A stretch of 64,000 bases of DNA, taken from contig NZ_JGZE01000010.1 in NCBI RefSeq assembly GCF_000741285.1, positions 124,001 to 188,000 of the forward strand. The letters are read 5' to 3'. The stretch's first letter is position 1. The number at the start of each line of letters is the position of its first letter. Shown here piece by piece: positions 38,236 through 45,747 of the stretch. A program made the position numbers and the translations under genes. Below the pieces are notes generated by a model that saw only the letters and a list, made by a program, of their open reading frames with translations, ran no database searches and was not told the DNA's origin. The stretch comes from Bifidobacterium mongoliense DSM 21395 (lineage in GTDB: Bacteria; Actinomycetota; Actinomycetes; Actinomycetales; Bifidobacteriaceae).

Positions 38236-39093
38236 ATGCACGACACCACGCGGCAATGTCTCATTCTGGCGGCCGGAGAGTATTACCCCTCGACCGGGCC
38301 GGCGTTGCGCGCCCTGGCCGAATCGGGGGGCGTGAACCCGCACGACGATGCCCGTGATGCGGGGCCGTTGATCATCGCCGCGGACGGCGGTTTCGACCAC
38401 GCCCACGCCCTGGGGCTGCCCGTGGACCTGCTCATCGGGGACTTCGACTCGATCCACGACCGCCCGCACGCCGGTGAACGCATGGTACGCCTGCCCTCGC
38501 AGAAGGACGATTCGGACGCCCTGGCGGCAGTCAAGGCCGGCTGGGCCCGCGGGGCCCGCGATTTCCACATCTTCGGATCGCTCGGCGGCCGCATCGACCA
38601 CACCATCGCGAACATCCAGATGACCGCGATGCTCGCGCACTGCGACGCCTCCTGCTACCTGTACGGCGATGATGCCGTCGTCACCGCCATCTGCGACGCC
38701 GCGCTCCACCTGTCTGCGGTGGACGAGTGTCCTCCGGGCCGCTCACGCATGGTCTCCGTCTTCTCGCATTCGGACATCTCCCGCGACGTCAACGAATCGG
38801 GCATGGCCTATACGCTGCACCACGCCACGATGGACAACGGCACCGTACGCGGCCTGAGCAACGAGCTGGTCGACGACCAAGCGGCCACGATCGACGTACA
38901 CGACGGCACGCTGCTGGTGACCTTCCCGCCACGTGCCGTTCCGGTGAGCGTGCTGCGGTATCGCACGCACGGCGGAGCGCCGGGCGCGTTGAACACGCAT
39001 GTCTCCGATGCGCTGGTGCACCGCCCTGAGCCATCGCGCCGGCACGACGGGGCACAGGTACGCGACACGGAACGAAACGAGGCAACGATATGA
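38236..39093 (+). CDS. thiN: Thiamine pyrophosphokinase
   Basis: A 285-residue enzyme converting thiamine to thiamine diphosphate with ATP. Motifs AADGGFDHAHALG, LIGDFDSI, PSQKDDSDALAAVKAG and GSLGGRIDHTIANIQM match thiN catalytic and binding regions. The start follows GTGGGGGC. Its stop overlaps the start of the ArsC-like gene (ATGA). The last about 35 residues are low-complexity. Confidence 0.92.
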   Translation: MHDTTRQCLILAAGEYYPSTGPALRALAESGGVNPHDDARDAGPLIIAADGGFDHAHALGLPVDLLIGDFDSIHDRPHAGERMVRLPSQKDDSDALAAVKAGWARGARDFHIFGSLGGRIDHTIANIQMTAMLAHCDASCYLYGDDAVVTAICDAALHLSAVDECPPGRSRMVSVFSHSDISRDVNESGMAYTLHHATMDNGTVRGLSNELVDDQAATIDVHDGTLLVTFPPRAVPVSVLRYRTHGGAPGALNTHVSDALVHRPEPSRRHDGAQVRDTERNEATI

Positions 39094-39650
39094 CGAAAAC
39101 GACGAACGACATGACCCGTATGACGGGAGCGCTGGATATGGCGGGCGCGAAGACCGCCACGGCCAACGACACGGCGGCGAAGGCGACCACCGGGCGGACT
39201 CGAGCCACCTCGGCGAGCGTGGGCGGCTCGCCTGCCGAGGCGGGACAACCGACCGAGGCGACGCGCCGCGGGGACGGCATCACGTTCATCTGCTATTCGC
39301 GCTGCTCGACCTGCGCCAAGGCCCGCCGTTGGCTCGACGAGCACGGGGTGTCCTACACCTCCCGCGACATCGTGACCGACCGGCCGAACGTGCGCGAACT
39401 GACCTCCTGGTTCCATGCCAGCGGGTTGCCGTTGCGCCGCATGTTCAACACCTCGGGCCAGCGCTACCGCGCCCTGGGACTCAAGGACCGGCTCGGCTCC
39501 ATGAGCGAGGACGAGGCCCTGACCCTCTTGGCGAGCGATGGCATGCTGGTCAAGCGCCCGCTCGTTGTGAGCGCGCACGGCATATTGGTCGGTTTTCAGC
39601 CGAAGGCATGGGGCACCGCCCTGTCAAGTACAGGTGACGCATTAGAGTAG
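39090..39650 (+). CDS. ArsC/Spx-family arsenate reductase-like protein
   Basis: A 186-residue protein. The N-terminal about 60 residues are Thr/Ala-rich and disordered. The thioredoxin-like ArsC domain starts at ITFICYSRCSTCAKARRWLDEHG with a CSTC redox pair, then RDIVTDRPNVREL and LLASDGMLVKRPLVV (ArsC signature with cis-Pro). Conserved Arg after KRP is present. Coupled to thiN by a 4-nt overlap. It may be a redox regulator rather than an arsenate enzyme; no ars genes are near. Confidence 0.85.
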   Translation: MTKTTNDMTRMTGALDMAGAKTATANDTAAKATTGRTRATSASVGGSPAEAGQPTEATRRGDGITFICYSRCSTCAKARRWLDEHGVSYTSRDIVTDRPNVRELTSWFHASGLPLRRMFNTSGQRYRALGLKDRLGSMSEDEALTLLASDGMLVKRPLVVSAHGILVGFQPKAWGTALSSTGDALE

Positions 39651-39655
39651 AGCTG

Positions 39656-39667
39656 TTGGTAAACCAA
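39656..39667. promoter_or_regulatory. Short inverted repeat before gap
   Basis: TTGGT-AA-ACCAA at 39656-39667 lies about 53 bp upstream of the gap start codon. TGTCAA and TAGAGT about 15 nt apart just upstream are a weak -35/-10 candidate for gap. Confidence 0.3.
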
Positions 39668-39719
39668 GGACGGGGCGCGCAGGTGCGTGCCCGAGCCCTC
39701 AATCCCAAGGGAGACATCT

Positions 39720-40775
39720 ATGACAGTTAAGATTGGTATCAATGGCTTCGGACGCATCGGGCGTCTTGCCTTCCGTCGCATTCTCAAGCTTCAGGAGCGC
39801 GGTGGAGAAGCCAGCGGCATCGAGGTCGCGGCCATCAATGATCTGACGACCCCGTCGATGCTCGCCTACCTGCTGAAGTACGACAGCACCCATGGCGTTT
39901 TCCGCCATGACGACGGATCCCTGTACGACGTCGAGTCGACCGACACCGGCATCGTTGTGGACGGCAAGGCCTACACGGTCTACGCCGAAAAGGACGCCAG
40001 CAACCTGCCGTGGGTCAAGAACGACGGTGTCGAGTTCGTGCTCGAGTGCACCGGCTTCTACACCTCCGCCGCGAAGTCCCAGGCCCACCTGAACGCCGGC
40101 GTCAAGAAGGTCCTCATCTCCGCCCCCGCCAAGGATGACGTCACCCCGACCGTCGTGGCCGGCGTGAACGACGACATTCTCAAGCCGGAGGACAACATCG
40201 TCTCCGCCGGTTCGTGCACCACCAACTCCCTGGCCGCCATGGTCAAGACGCTGGACGAGCACTTCGGCATCGAGGCCGCCTTCATGACGACCATCCACGC
40301 CTACACCGGCACCCAGATGATCCTCGACGGACCGCGCTTCCCCAAGGGCCGCAACAACCGTGCCGCCGCCATCAACACCATCGCGCACTCCACCGGCGCC
40401 GCCAAGGCGATCGGCAAGGTCGTGCCTTCGGTCGATGGCAAGGTTCAGGGCCACGCGCAGCGCGTCGCCGTTCCTGACGGCTCGGTCACCGAGCTGACCT
40501 CCGTGCTGAAGAAGTCGGTCACCGCCGACGAGATCAACAAGGTCTTCAAGGACGAGTACGCCGACTGCGCCACCTACGGCTACAACGACGAGGGCATCGT
40601 GACCTCCGACATCATCGGCGACACCCACGGTGGCGTCTTCGATCCGACGCAGACCGCGGTCAACGCGGTGAACGGCACCAACCTGGTGCGCACCGTCGCC
40701 TTCTACGACAACGAGAACGGCTTCACCTGCAACATGATTCGCACGCTGCTGAAGTTCGCCGAGGTTGCCGCCTGA
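39720..40775 (+). CDS. gap: Glyceraldehyde-3-phosphate dehydrogenase, type I
   Basis: A 351-residue NAD-dependent glycolytic enzyme, central to the lower part of the bifid shunt. The N-terminal [14 protein letters not shown] stretch ([17 protein letters not shown]) binds [14 protein letters not shown] contains the catalytic Cys, [13 protein letters not shown] and WYDNENG-like FYDNENGF follow. AAGGGAGACATCT precedes the ATG at 39720. The codon choice is strongly biased (GGC, GTC, AAG), as expected for a highly expressed gene. Downstream are a palindrome and a terminator. Confidence 0.97.
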   Translation: MTVKIGINGFGRIGRLAFRRILKLQERGGEASGIEVAAINDLTTPSMLAYLLKYDSTHGVFRHDDGSLYDVESTDTGIVVDGKAYTVYAEKDASNLPWVKNDGVEFVLECTGFYTSAAKSQAHLNAGVKKVLISAPAKDDVTPTVVAGVNDDILKPEDNIVSAGSCTTNSLAAMVKTLDEHFGIEAAFMTTIHAYTGTQMILDGPRFPKGRNNRAAAINTIAHSTGAAKAIGKVVPSVDGKVQGHAQRVAVPDGSVTELTSVLKKSVTADEINKVFKDEYADCATYGYNDEGIVTSDIIGDTHGGVFDPTQTAVNAVNGTNLVRTVAFYDNENGFTCNMIRTLLKFAEVAA

Positions 40776-40777
40776 GT

Positions 40778-40793
40778 GGCGTCATATGACGCC
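40778..40793. repeat. 16-bp perfect palindrome after gap
   Basis: GGCGTCATATGACGCC begins 2 nt after the gap stop codon. The CATATGAC core recurs at 40793-40801 and near 40871. It may be part of a compound terminator, with GCGG/CCGC and the GGGCCCCATG stem following. Confidence 0.6.
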
Positions 40794-40834
40794 ATATGAC
40801 GCGGTAGGTTCCGGACCCGCCGCGTCATGACCCG

Positions 40835-40868
40835 AACGGGCCCCATGTCCAACGACATGGGGCCCGTT
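40835..40868 (+). terminator. Terminator of gap
   Basis: AACGGGCCCCATGTC at 40835-40849 pairs over 15 bp with 40854-40868 around a CAAC loop, 60 bp past the gap stop and 25 bp before the next gene's start. It shares the GGGCCCCATG core with the rplT terminator. Confidence 0.8.
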
Positions 40869-40893
40869 CCGTCATATGGTGTACAACCGAGGC

Positions 40894-41403
40894 ATGAGCA
40901 AACGCAAGCATCACGAACCGAAAACGGCATCCACTCCGGCGACCTCGCAGCTGACCGCAGCGGGCATCGACTTCCAGGTCCTGGAATACGAGCATGACCC
41001 GGATCACATGGATCAGGGCTACGGCATCGAGGCCGCGGCACGACTCGGCATCGACCCCAAACACGTCTACAAGACGCTCATGGCCGACCTCGGCCATGAA
41101 CGCGTCATCGCCGTCGTGCCGGTCGACGGCCACCTCGACCTCAAAGCCCTCGCGGCCAGTGTCGGGGCGAAGAAGGCGGTGATGGCCGATCCGGCCACCG
41201 CACAACGCGAAAGCGGATACGTGCTCGGCGGCATCTCCCCCTTCGGCCAGCGCACCCGCCACCGCATCGTGCTGGATGCCGGAGCCCTAGACGCCGACCG
41301 CATCGTGGTCTCGGGGGGCAAACGCGGTTTCGACGTTTCCCTCAAGCCGCAAGACCTCATCGCCGTACTCGACGCCGTCACCGCGCCTTTGAGCACCTGG
41401 TGA
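40894..41403 (+). CDS. ybaK: YbaK/EbsC-type Cys-tRNA(Pro) deacylase
   Basis: A 169-residue editing-domain protein that hydrolyses mischarged Cys-tRNA(Pro). QLTAAGIDFQVLEYEHD, GIEAAARLGIDPKHVYKTLMADLG, VVPVDGHLDLKALAASVGAKKAVMA and GYVLGGISPFGQRTRHRIVLD are typical of the family. Start is taken at 40894 because the upstream ATG at 40876 lies directly against the gap terminator; only a weak CGAGGC precedes 40894. Confidence 0.9.
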   Translation: MSKRKHHEPKTASTPATSQLTAAGIDFQVLEYEHDPDHMDQGYGIEAAARLGIDPKHVYKTLMADLGHERVIAVVPVDGHLDLKALAASVGAKKAVMADPATAQRESGYVLGGISPFGQRTRHRIVLDAGALDADRIVVSGGKRGFDVSLKPQDLIAVLDAVTAPLSTW

Positions 41404-41481
41404 CACCTCGCCCGCGCAACAGCCGCGGCTGAGGTACAGTGATGGTCGATACCACCCAATATCGCACATGGAAGTGAAGAT

Positions 41482-42485
41482 ATGAAACGTCCGACCACCA
41501 CCTCACCGATTACAATCCTGCCCCCACGTTCGGGACAGCAGTTCACCATCACCCACGGTGATTACCGCGCGGTAATCACGGAACTGGGTGCCACGCTGCG
41601 TTCCTTGACCTATCGAAGCGCGGACGTCATCGTCCCATGGGCCCCAATGACGTGGTGCCCTGCTGCAACGGCCAGCTGCTCATCCCCTTCCCCAACCGCA
41701 TCGAAGCCGGCACCTACGTCTTCCGGGGGAAGAGCTATCAGCTGCCGATCGACGAACATGACCGCAACACCGCCATCCACGGGTACGGATACCGGGCGTA
41801 TTGGACCCTGGTCCGTCTGGAGGAGGATCTGGTCGAGCTCTCCTGGCGGGTGCCCGACATGGTCGGCTATCCCTTCGACGTGGTCGTCACCTCGACCTGC
41901 CGACTTGCCGGGGACGGCCTGCATTGGAGCGTGAGCGCCACGAACCACGGCGACGAGGCCGCGCCGTGGGCCATGGCCATCCACCCATGGCTGGCCAACG
42001 GATTCGACGGATACGGCGATGCGATCGACGGACAGAACGCGCAGTGCACGGCGTCGATTCCCGCCGACACTCACGTCACGGTCGACGACAACCTCATCCC
42101 CACCGGCACCGAGCCCGTGGACGGCACGAAATACGACCTGAGAACACCCACCGCACTCACCAACCAGCCTTTCGACGACGCCTGGACCGATGTGCATCAC
42201 GATGCCGACGGCTTCACGACCGCGGTGTTCAGCAGACCCGACGGGATGCTCATCACCGTCACGGGAGATCGGAGCATCACCTCGTTCCAGATGTGCACCG
42301 GCACGGGATTCCCCGAGACGGCCCATCCCTCAGGAGTCGCCATCGAGCCGCAGACCGCCTATGCCAACGCCTTCAACACCGGCAGGGACCTCATAGCGCT
42401 GGAGCCGGGAGCCACCACGGACACCCATCTACGCCTGGCAGCGACGTACGGTCCGATCGACCAAGGTCGCGGCGGTGTGCGATAA
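41482..42485 (+). pseudogene. Aldose 1-epimerase with a frameshift near codon 51
   Basis: The N-terminal part (residues 1-52, FTITHGDYRAVITELGATLRSLTYRSADVIVPW) is in one frame from ATG 41482, with GGAAGTGAAGAT ahead. The rest (MGPNDVVPCCNGQLLIPFPNRIE onward, 41637-42485) is in the -1 frame. Homology runs across the junction at about 41630-41640 (GTCCCATGGGCCCC) as if one base were missing. The downstream part contains HGYGYRAYW and FQMCTGTGFPET with no further break. It could be a real mutation, a sequence error, or, less likely, -1 frameshifting. As a galactose-mutarotase-like enzyme it would interconvert sugar anomers. Confidence 0.8.
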
Positions 42486-42524
42486 TCCCCTATGCCATTA
42501 ACTGTTGATCAAAAGGAGTCCATC

Positions 42525-42599
42525 ATGGGTATGCGCGGACGCAAGCGCAAAGATCGCCGCAAGAAGGCCGCCAATCACGGCAAAAGGCCCAATGCCTGA
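42525..42599 (+). CDS. Very small basic ribosomal protein, bL37-like
   Basis: A 24-residue protein starting MGMRGRKRKDRRKK and ending ANHGKRPNA, preceded by AAAAGGAGTCCATC, an excellent ribosome binding site. The size, the basic composition and the ANHGKRPN end match the actinobacterial 50S protein bL37 described in mycobacterial ribosome structures, recalled from memory. It is too short for routine gene finding. A strong terminator hairpin follows 39 bp downstream. Confidence 0.75.
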   Translation: MGMRGRKRKDRRKKAANHGKRPNA

Positions 42600-42637
42600 T
42601 TCTTGCTTCAGTCTCGGATGATTATCCGTACTGAACC

Positions 42638-42693
42638 ACGAACCCCCTTCGACCCGTCATGTCACGGCATGATGATGTCCGAAGGGGGTTCGT
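42638..42693 (+). terminator. Terminator after the bL37-like gene
   Basis: ACGAACCCCCTTCG at 42638-42651 and its exact complement at 42680-42693 form a 14-bp stem; the 28-nt loop holds a CATG/CATG mini-inverted repeat. Confidence 0.75.
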
Positions 42694-43008
42694 CGTATAT
42701 TCGAGTTCCATTCTCGCTGTACCCATGTTGCATCCGCGTTGCATCCATGTTGCACCCTCGGTCCGCTCTCACCGCATCCTCGTTCCATTGCGCTCCATTC
42801 CTGCTGCACCCCGCTGCATCGGCTTCATGGTTTGAAGTGTGGCCGCGTATCCTATCTTGGCCGTTCCACTGACCGGCATGTCGAAGTGCGAGTAGTGGCT
42901 CTGGCGTCATTCGTGGAGTACGAGCCAGGAATTATGTGGCATATGGGGATTCAGACTGCTTCCCGGTCGATGTGGTCGGAGAATGGAACGTTACATCCCA
43001 TTGCCGTA
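42694..43008. other. Intergenic stretch with loose GTTGCATCC repeats
   Basis: No credible gene. GTTGCATCC-like words recur three times at about 42726-42760, with CTCGTTCCATTG/CTCCATTCCTG words after them, suggesting an old degenerate repeat. The stretch leads directly into the hairpin at 43009. Confidence 0.4.
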
Positions 43009-43080
43009 AGACAAGTCGGGTGATAGCGAAAATCAACCGCGGAATATGGCCCCTCGATTTTCGTATCACCCGACTTGTCT
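43009..43080. repeat. 72-nt hairpin-forming inverted repeat flanking the second 21-bp array
   Basis: The left arm, 43009-43034, and the right arm, 43056-43080, match over about 25 bp with a single one-base gap (GCGAAAATC against GATTTTCG). A 21-nt loop contains CCGCGG. The outer right arm already contains CCCGACTTGTC, the core of the adjacent repeat, and the left arm carries its complement. Total span, 72 nt, equals that of the palindrome at 2889-2960. Confidence 0.75.
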
Positions 43081-43298
43081 ACGCGAATCGTCGACTTGTG
43101 TCGGTGAATCGACGTTCCTTGTCAGTGAATCGACGACCCTCGGCGGCCAACCGTCGACTTGCGTCCGTGAATCGACGTTCCTTGTCAACCAATCATCGAC
43201 TTGCGTTCGTGAATCGTCGATTTTGCCCGACCAATCGTCGACTTGCGTCGCCGAATCGGCCACCCGTGTCATTCAATCGTCGACTTCTGTCCGCCAAG
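43068..43298 (+). repeat. Degenerate 21-bp tandem repeat array, 11 units
   Basis: Exact 21-bp register from 43068 to 43298. Most units follow CGTCGACTTGYGTC + variable + AAT; alternate units read CGACGTTCCTTGTC. Units 43089-43151 and 43152-43214 suggest a 63-bp higher-order repeat. All units lack stops in several frames. The +1 reading gives the heptapeptide VNRRLVS-like series, the same as the 2.5-2.9 kb array read on its own strand. No spacers, so not CRISPR. Confidence 0.8.
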
Positions 43299-43519
43299 CA
43301 CCGGGATACGGGCAGGTTGTGCTTATCCTTGCCCCTTGGCGATCAGTGAGTTTGGATTCGGGGCATCGGTGCGCAATTCGTTCCAGTCCACCGCAACGCC
43401 CCTGCGCCGACATGTGCCAACGTGTGTGGACGTGTTGACCATGTCGACGTTCGCAGTAGCATCGAATACACACTACCCATGGAATGCAGGATGCAGGGCC
43501 GTTACGCACACGCGCATAT
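43299..43519. other. Intergenic stretch without recognisable gene
   Basis: No ORF with a ribosome binding site or recognisable family was found between the array and the anti-sigma candidate's 3' end. Confidence 0.4.
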
Positions 43520-44011
43520 TCAACGCTCGGAAGACTCCGACATCCCCCGAACCTGGCGGATGCGGTGTTCCTCGACGTCGCAACAACACCGGTCGAGCGT
43601 CTCGTTAAGTCTGCGAATCAGGCATTCGGGAGCGATTGCGGGACGCAGATAATCATGCAGCAATGCAATCATCGCACGCTCCTGCCGGTCACAACAGGAT
43701 GCCGGATCGAAGTGGTCTTCCCTGAGGTCGCCCTCCTCAGTCATGACATCCTCAGTCACGCCGTCGCCATCAACCACGGCACCGCCACGAACCACGCCGT
43801 CGCCATCAACCACGGCACCGTCGTGAACACCAGCATGATCGCCAACCACCGCATTGTCACGAACCACGGAGTCATCGGAAGGCACCACATCATCGGGGAA
43901 CTGCGCACCGTCGGAACGTACCGTGGTCACTTCGGTTTCGGTGCGCACCACACCGTCCGCTCCGCGACGCGTGACGGAGATATAGCTCTGACGAACCGTC
44001 GACCCGTTCAT
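43520..44011 (-). CDS. Candidate anti-sigma factor coupled to the SigH/SigR-type sigma gene
   Basis: A 163-residue protein whose ATG overlaps the sigma-factor stop (ATGA). The C-terminal part (MIALLHDYLRPAIAPECLIRRLNETLDRCCCD) resembles the zinc-binding anti-sigma fold of RsrA/RshA, but the expected His-x3-Cys-x2-Cys pattern is not intact; Cys residues are instead clustered as CCC. The middle (residues about 40-95) is an acidic Val/Asp/Gly repeat encoded by a 36-bp tandem repeat at 43757-43820. Context strongly suggests redox-responsive control of the sigma factor; homology is weak. Confidence 0.55.
   Translation of the reverse strand: MNGSTVRQSYISVTRRGADGVVRTETEVTTVRSDGAQFPDDVVPSDDSVVRDNAVVGDHAGVHDGAVVDGDGVVRGGAVVDGDGVTEDVMTEEGDLREDHFDPASCCDRQERAMIALLHDYLRPAIAPECLIRRLNETLDRCCCDVEEHRIRQVRGMSESSER
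43757..43820. repeat. 36-bp tandem repeat inside the anti-sigma candidate
   Basis: CACGCCGTCGCCATCAACCA starts an identical 28-bp stretch at 43757-43784 and 43793-43820, period 36 bp (12 codons). It keeps the reading frame and encodes repeated VVDGDGVV-type residues. Confidence 0.8.
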
Positions 44012-44811
44012 ATCCGTCCCTTTCCTGTGGCAGGGGCACCCGAGGCCGCCGCACCTGTGCGCAGCGCCATCGGGGATTGCCCTGTTTGCCTTCCATTATG
44101 GTCGGTGTCGGCATGTTCGGGGTTCACCGAGCGCGAAGCCCGAACACCGGATTGCCGCCCCTTCGCCGAGCGAGCATCGTCCCGCCCCGCGCCACGCACG
44201 GCGTCACCGGTGCCTCGACCGGACTCGCGACCATATCCATGCTCTCGTGCGTACTGCGCCAATTCACGCTTGAGCTGGGTGCGCGCGCGGTTGAGCCGGC
44301 TCATGATCGTCCCGATCTTGACGCCCTGCTCGTCGGCCACCTCCTGGTAGGACTTGCCGTCGATCGCCGCGTCGATGAACACCTGACGCCGTTCCGGGCT
44401 GAGTTTGGCGAGCGCCTTCATGATCTCGTCGGGCGCGAACGCGTCGAAGTACTCCTGTTCCGCGGACTGCAGGCCATCGGATGAGTGTTCGGAGGCGTCG
44501 TAGATATCCCAGTCGTTGTACTCCCCGCTGGCGTCGTTCGCGCGGCGCGGCCGACGTTTGGCCTTGGCGTACTGATTGAAGTAGGCGTTGCGTTCGATGG
44601 TGCTCATCCAGGCATCGAAATTGCTGCCCTCCTGAAAGCGGTCGAACGCTTTGAAGCCGCGTTCGTAGGTGTCCTGGACGAGATCCTGGGCATCCTCGGG
44701 ATTGTTGGTCAGTCGCATCGCCTGACGGTAGAGCACATTGACGGCGGGCATGGCGAGCCGCTCGAAGCGCGCCCGCTTCTGCGCCATGGTTTCGTGCTGC
44801 TCGGTGGTCAC
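44008..44811 (-). CDS. ECF sigma factor, SigH/SigR group
   Basis: About 267 residues. Region 2: RFERLAMPAVNVLYRQAMRLTNNPEDAQDLVQDTYERGFKAFDRF and FDAWMSTIERNAYFNQYAKAKRRP. Region 4: LSPERRQVFIDAAIDGKSYQEVADEQGVKIGTIMSRLNRARTQLKREL. This pattern is that of the thiol-oxidative and heat stress sigma factors of actinobacteria. The C-terminal 75 residues are a low-complexity extension. Start is GTG at 44811 or ATG at 44787; a TACAAT box ends 7 nt before the GTG, so a leaderless transcript is possible. The coupled next gene is the candidate anti-sigma factor. Confidence 0.9.
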   Translation of the reverse strand: MTTEQHETMAQKRARFERLAMPAVNVLYRQAMRLTNNPEDAQDLVQDTYERGFKAFDRFQEGSNFDAWMSTIERNAYFNQYAKAKRRPRRANDASGEYNDWDIYDASEHSSDGLQSAEQEYFDAFAPDEIMKALAKLSPERRQVFIDAAIDGKSYQEVADEQGVKIGTIMSRLNRARTQLKRELAQYAREHGYGRESGRGTGDAVRGAGRDDARSAKGRQSGVRASRSVNPEHADTDHNGRQTGQSPMALRTGAAASGAPATGKGRI

Positions 44812-44818
44812 GCCCCCT

Positions 44819-44824
44819 ATTGTA
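44819..44824 (-). promoter_or_regulatory. -10-like box directly before the sigma gene
   Basis: TACAAT on the minus strand (44824-44819) is 7 nt upstream of the GTG start. A start at +1 near the GTG would make the mRNA leaderless. No clear -35 is seen 17 nt upstream. Confidence 0.35.
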
Positions 44825-44929
44825 TGCTCCACGGCGCACCGAGCATGTCGCACCGGCACCCGCAACGAACGCGCACCACACCGGCCCCGATATCGCGGTT
44901 TGTCGTTTTCCCGGCGCACAATAACCGGT

Positions 44930-45670
44930 ATGAGCCTCAACTATGACGCACTCGACCGCGTCCTGCGCGACGCGCCGACGCAACCCGGGGACACCGTGCT
45001 GCCCCACTCCCGACTGCTGGGATTCGACACTGAAACGACCGGAACCCGGCCGGGAAGCGACGCCATCGTCTCCGCGACCCTGGTGCTGCGCGACCCCGCG
45101 ACCGGGTACACCGGCGACACGGTCGCGGAATGGATCATCAACCCCCATCGCCCCATGAACCCGCGAGCCAGCGAGGTCAATGGCTTCACCGATGACTATC
45201 TCGCCGAACACGGGGTGGAACCCGGGGAGGCGCTCGGCCAGATTGCCGAGGCGATCGACCTCGCACGCCGGGCCAATATCCCGCTACTCGCCTACAACGC
45301 GCCGTTCGACGTGCATATGCTGGCAGCCGATCTGAAACGCTGGGGGCTGGACGGCATGGCCGACCCGCTGGTCGTCGACCCGCTGGTGATCGATCGGGCG
45401 GTGTCGCACCGATCCGGCAAGCGCACGCTCGCGTATACGACCGAGTACTACGGCATCGAACCCCACGGCGACTTCCACAACGCGACCGCCGACACCACGG
45501 CGGCCGTGGACCTCATCACCCCGATGAGCACGCTCTATCCGCAGGTGGGACGCCTCGATCTTGACGGCCTCATGGCATGGCAACGCGACGCGCATGAGCA
45601 GTGGCGCACGTCCTTCAATGCGTGGCTCGCCCAACGCGGCCGTCGCCCCGTGACGGATCGCTGGCTCTGA
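44930..45670 (+). CDS. DnaQ-like 3'-5' exonuclease (DEDDh)
   Basis: A 246-residue exonuclease. The DEDDh residues are visible: Asp/Glu in LLGFDTETTGTRPG, Asp in AYNAPFDVHML, and His/Asp in HNATADTTAAVD. This is the actinobacterial stand-alone type (DNA polymerase III epsilon-like, RNase T-like), acting on DNA or RNA 3' ends. The start at 44930 gives MSLNYDALDRVLRDAP. It diverges from the sigma-factor gene with about 118 bp between starts. Confidence 0.88.
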   Translation: MSLNYDALDRVLRDAPTQPGDTVLPHSRLLGFDTETTGTRPGSDAIVSATLVLRDPATGYTGDTVAEWIINPHRPMNPRASEVNGFTDDYLAEHGVEPGEALGQIAEAIDLARRANIPLLAYNAPFDVHMLAADLKRWGLDGMADPLVVDPLVIDRAVSHRSGKRTLAYTTEYYGIEPHGDFHNATADTTAAVDLITPMSTLYPQVGRLDLDGLMAWQRDAHEQWRTSFNAWLAQRGRRPVTDRWL

Positions 45671-45747
45671 TCCGGACCGGGGGCATCGCGTGGATTCTGC
45701 CCCCGGCATGCGATACGCTACCGTTGACATAAGGAAGGTTACGCGTT

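Noticed and set aside
43068..43298. CRISPR array
   Set aside because: Units are directly contiguous, 21 bp, degenerate, and without spacers; no cas genes are in the window.
42936..43349. Plus-strand ORF encoding VNRRLVS-like heptapeptides across the second array
   Set aside because: Same explanation: several frames are open over the array and the ORF begins in unrelated sequence upstream of the hairpin without a ribosome binding site.
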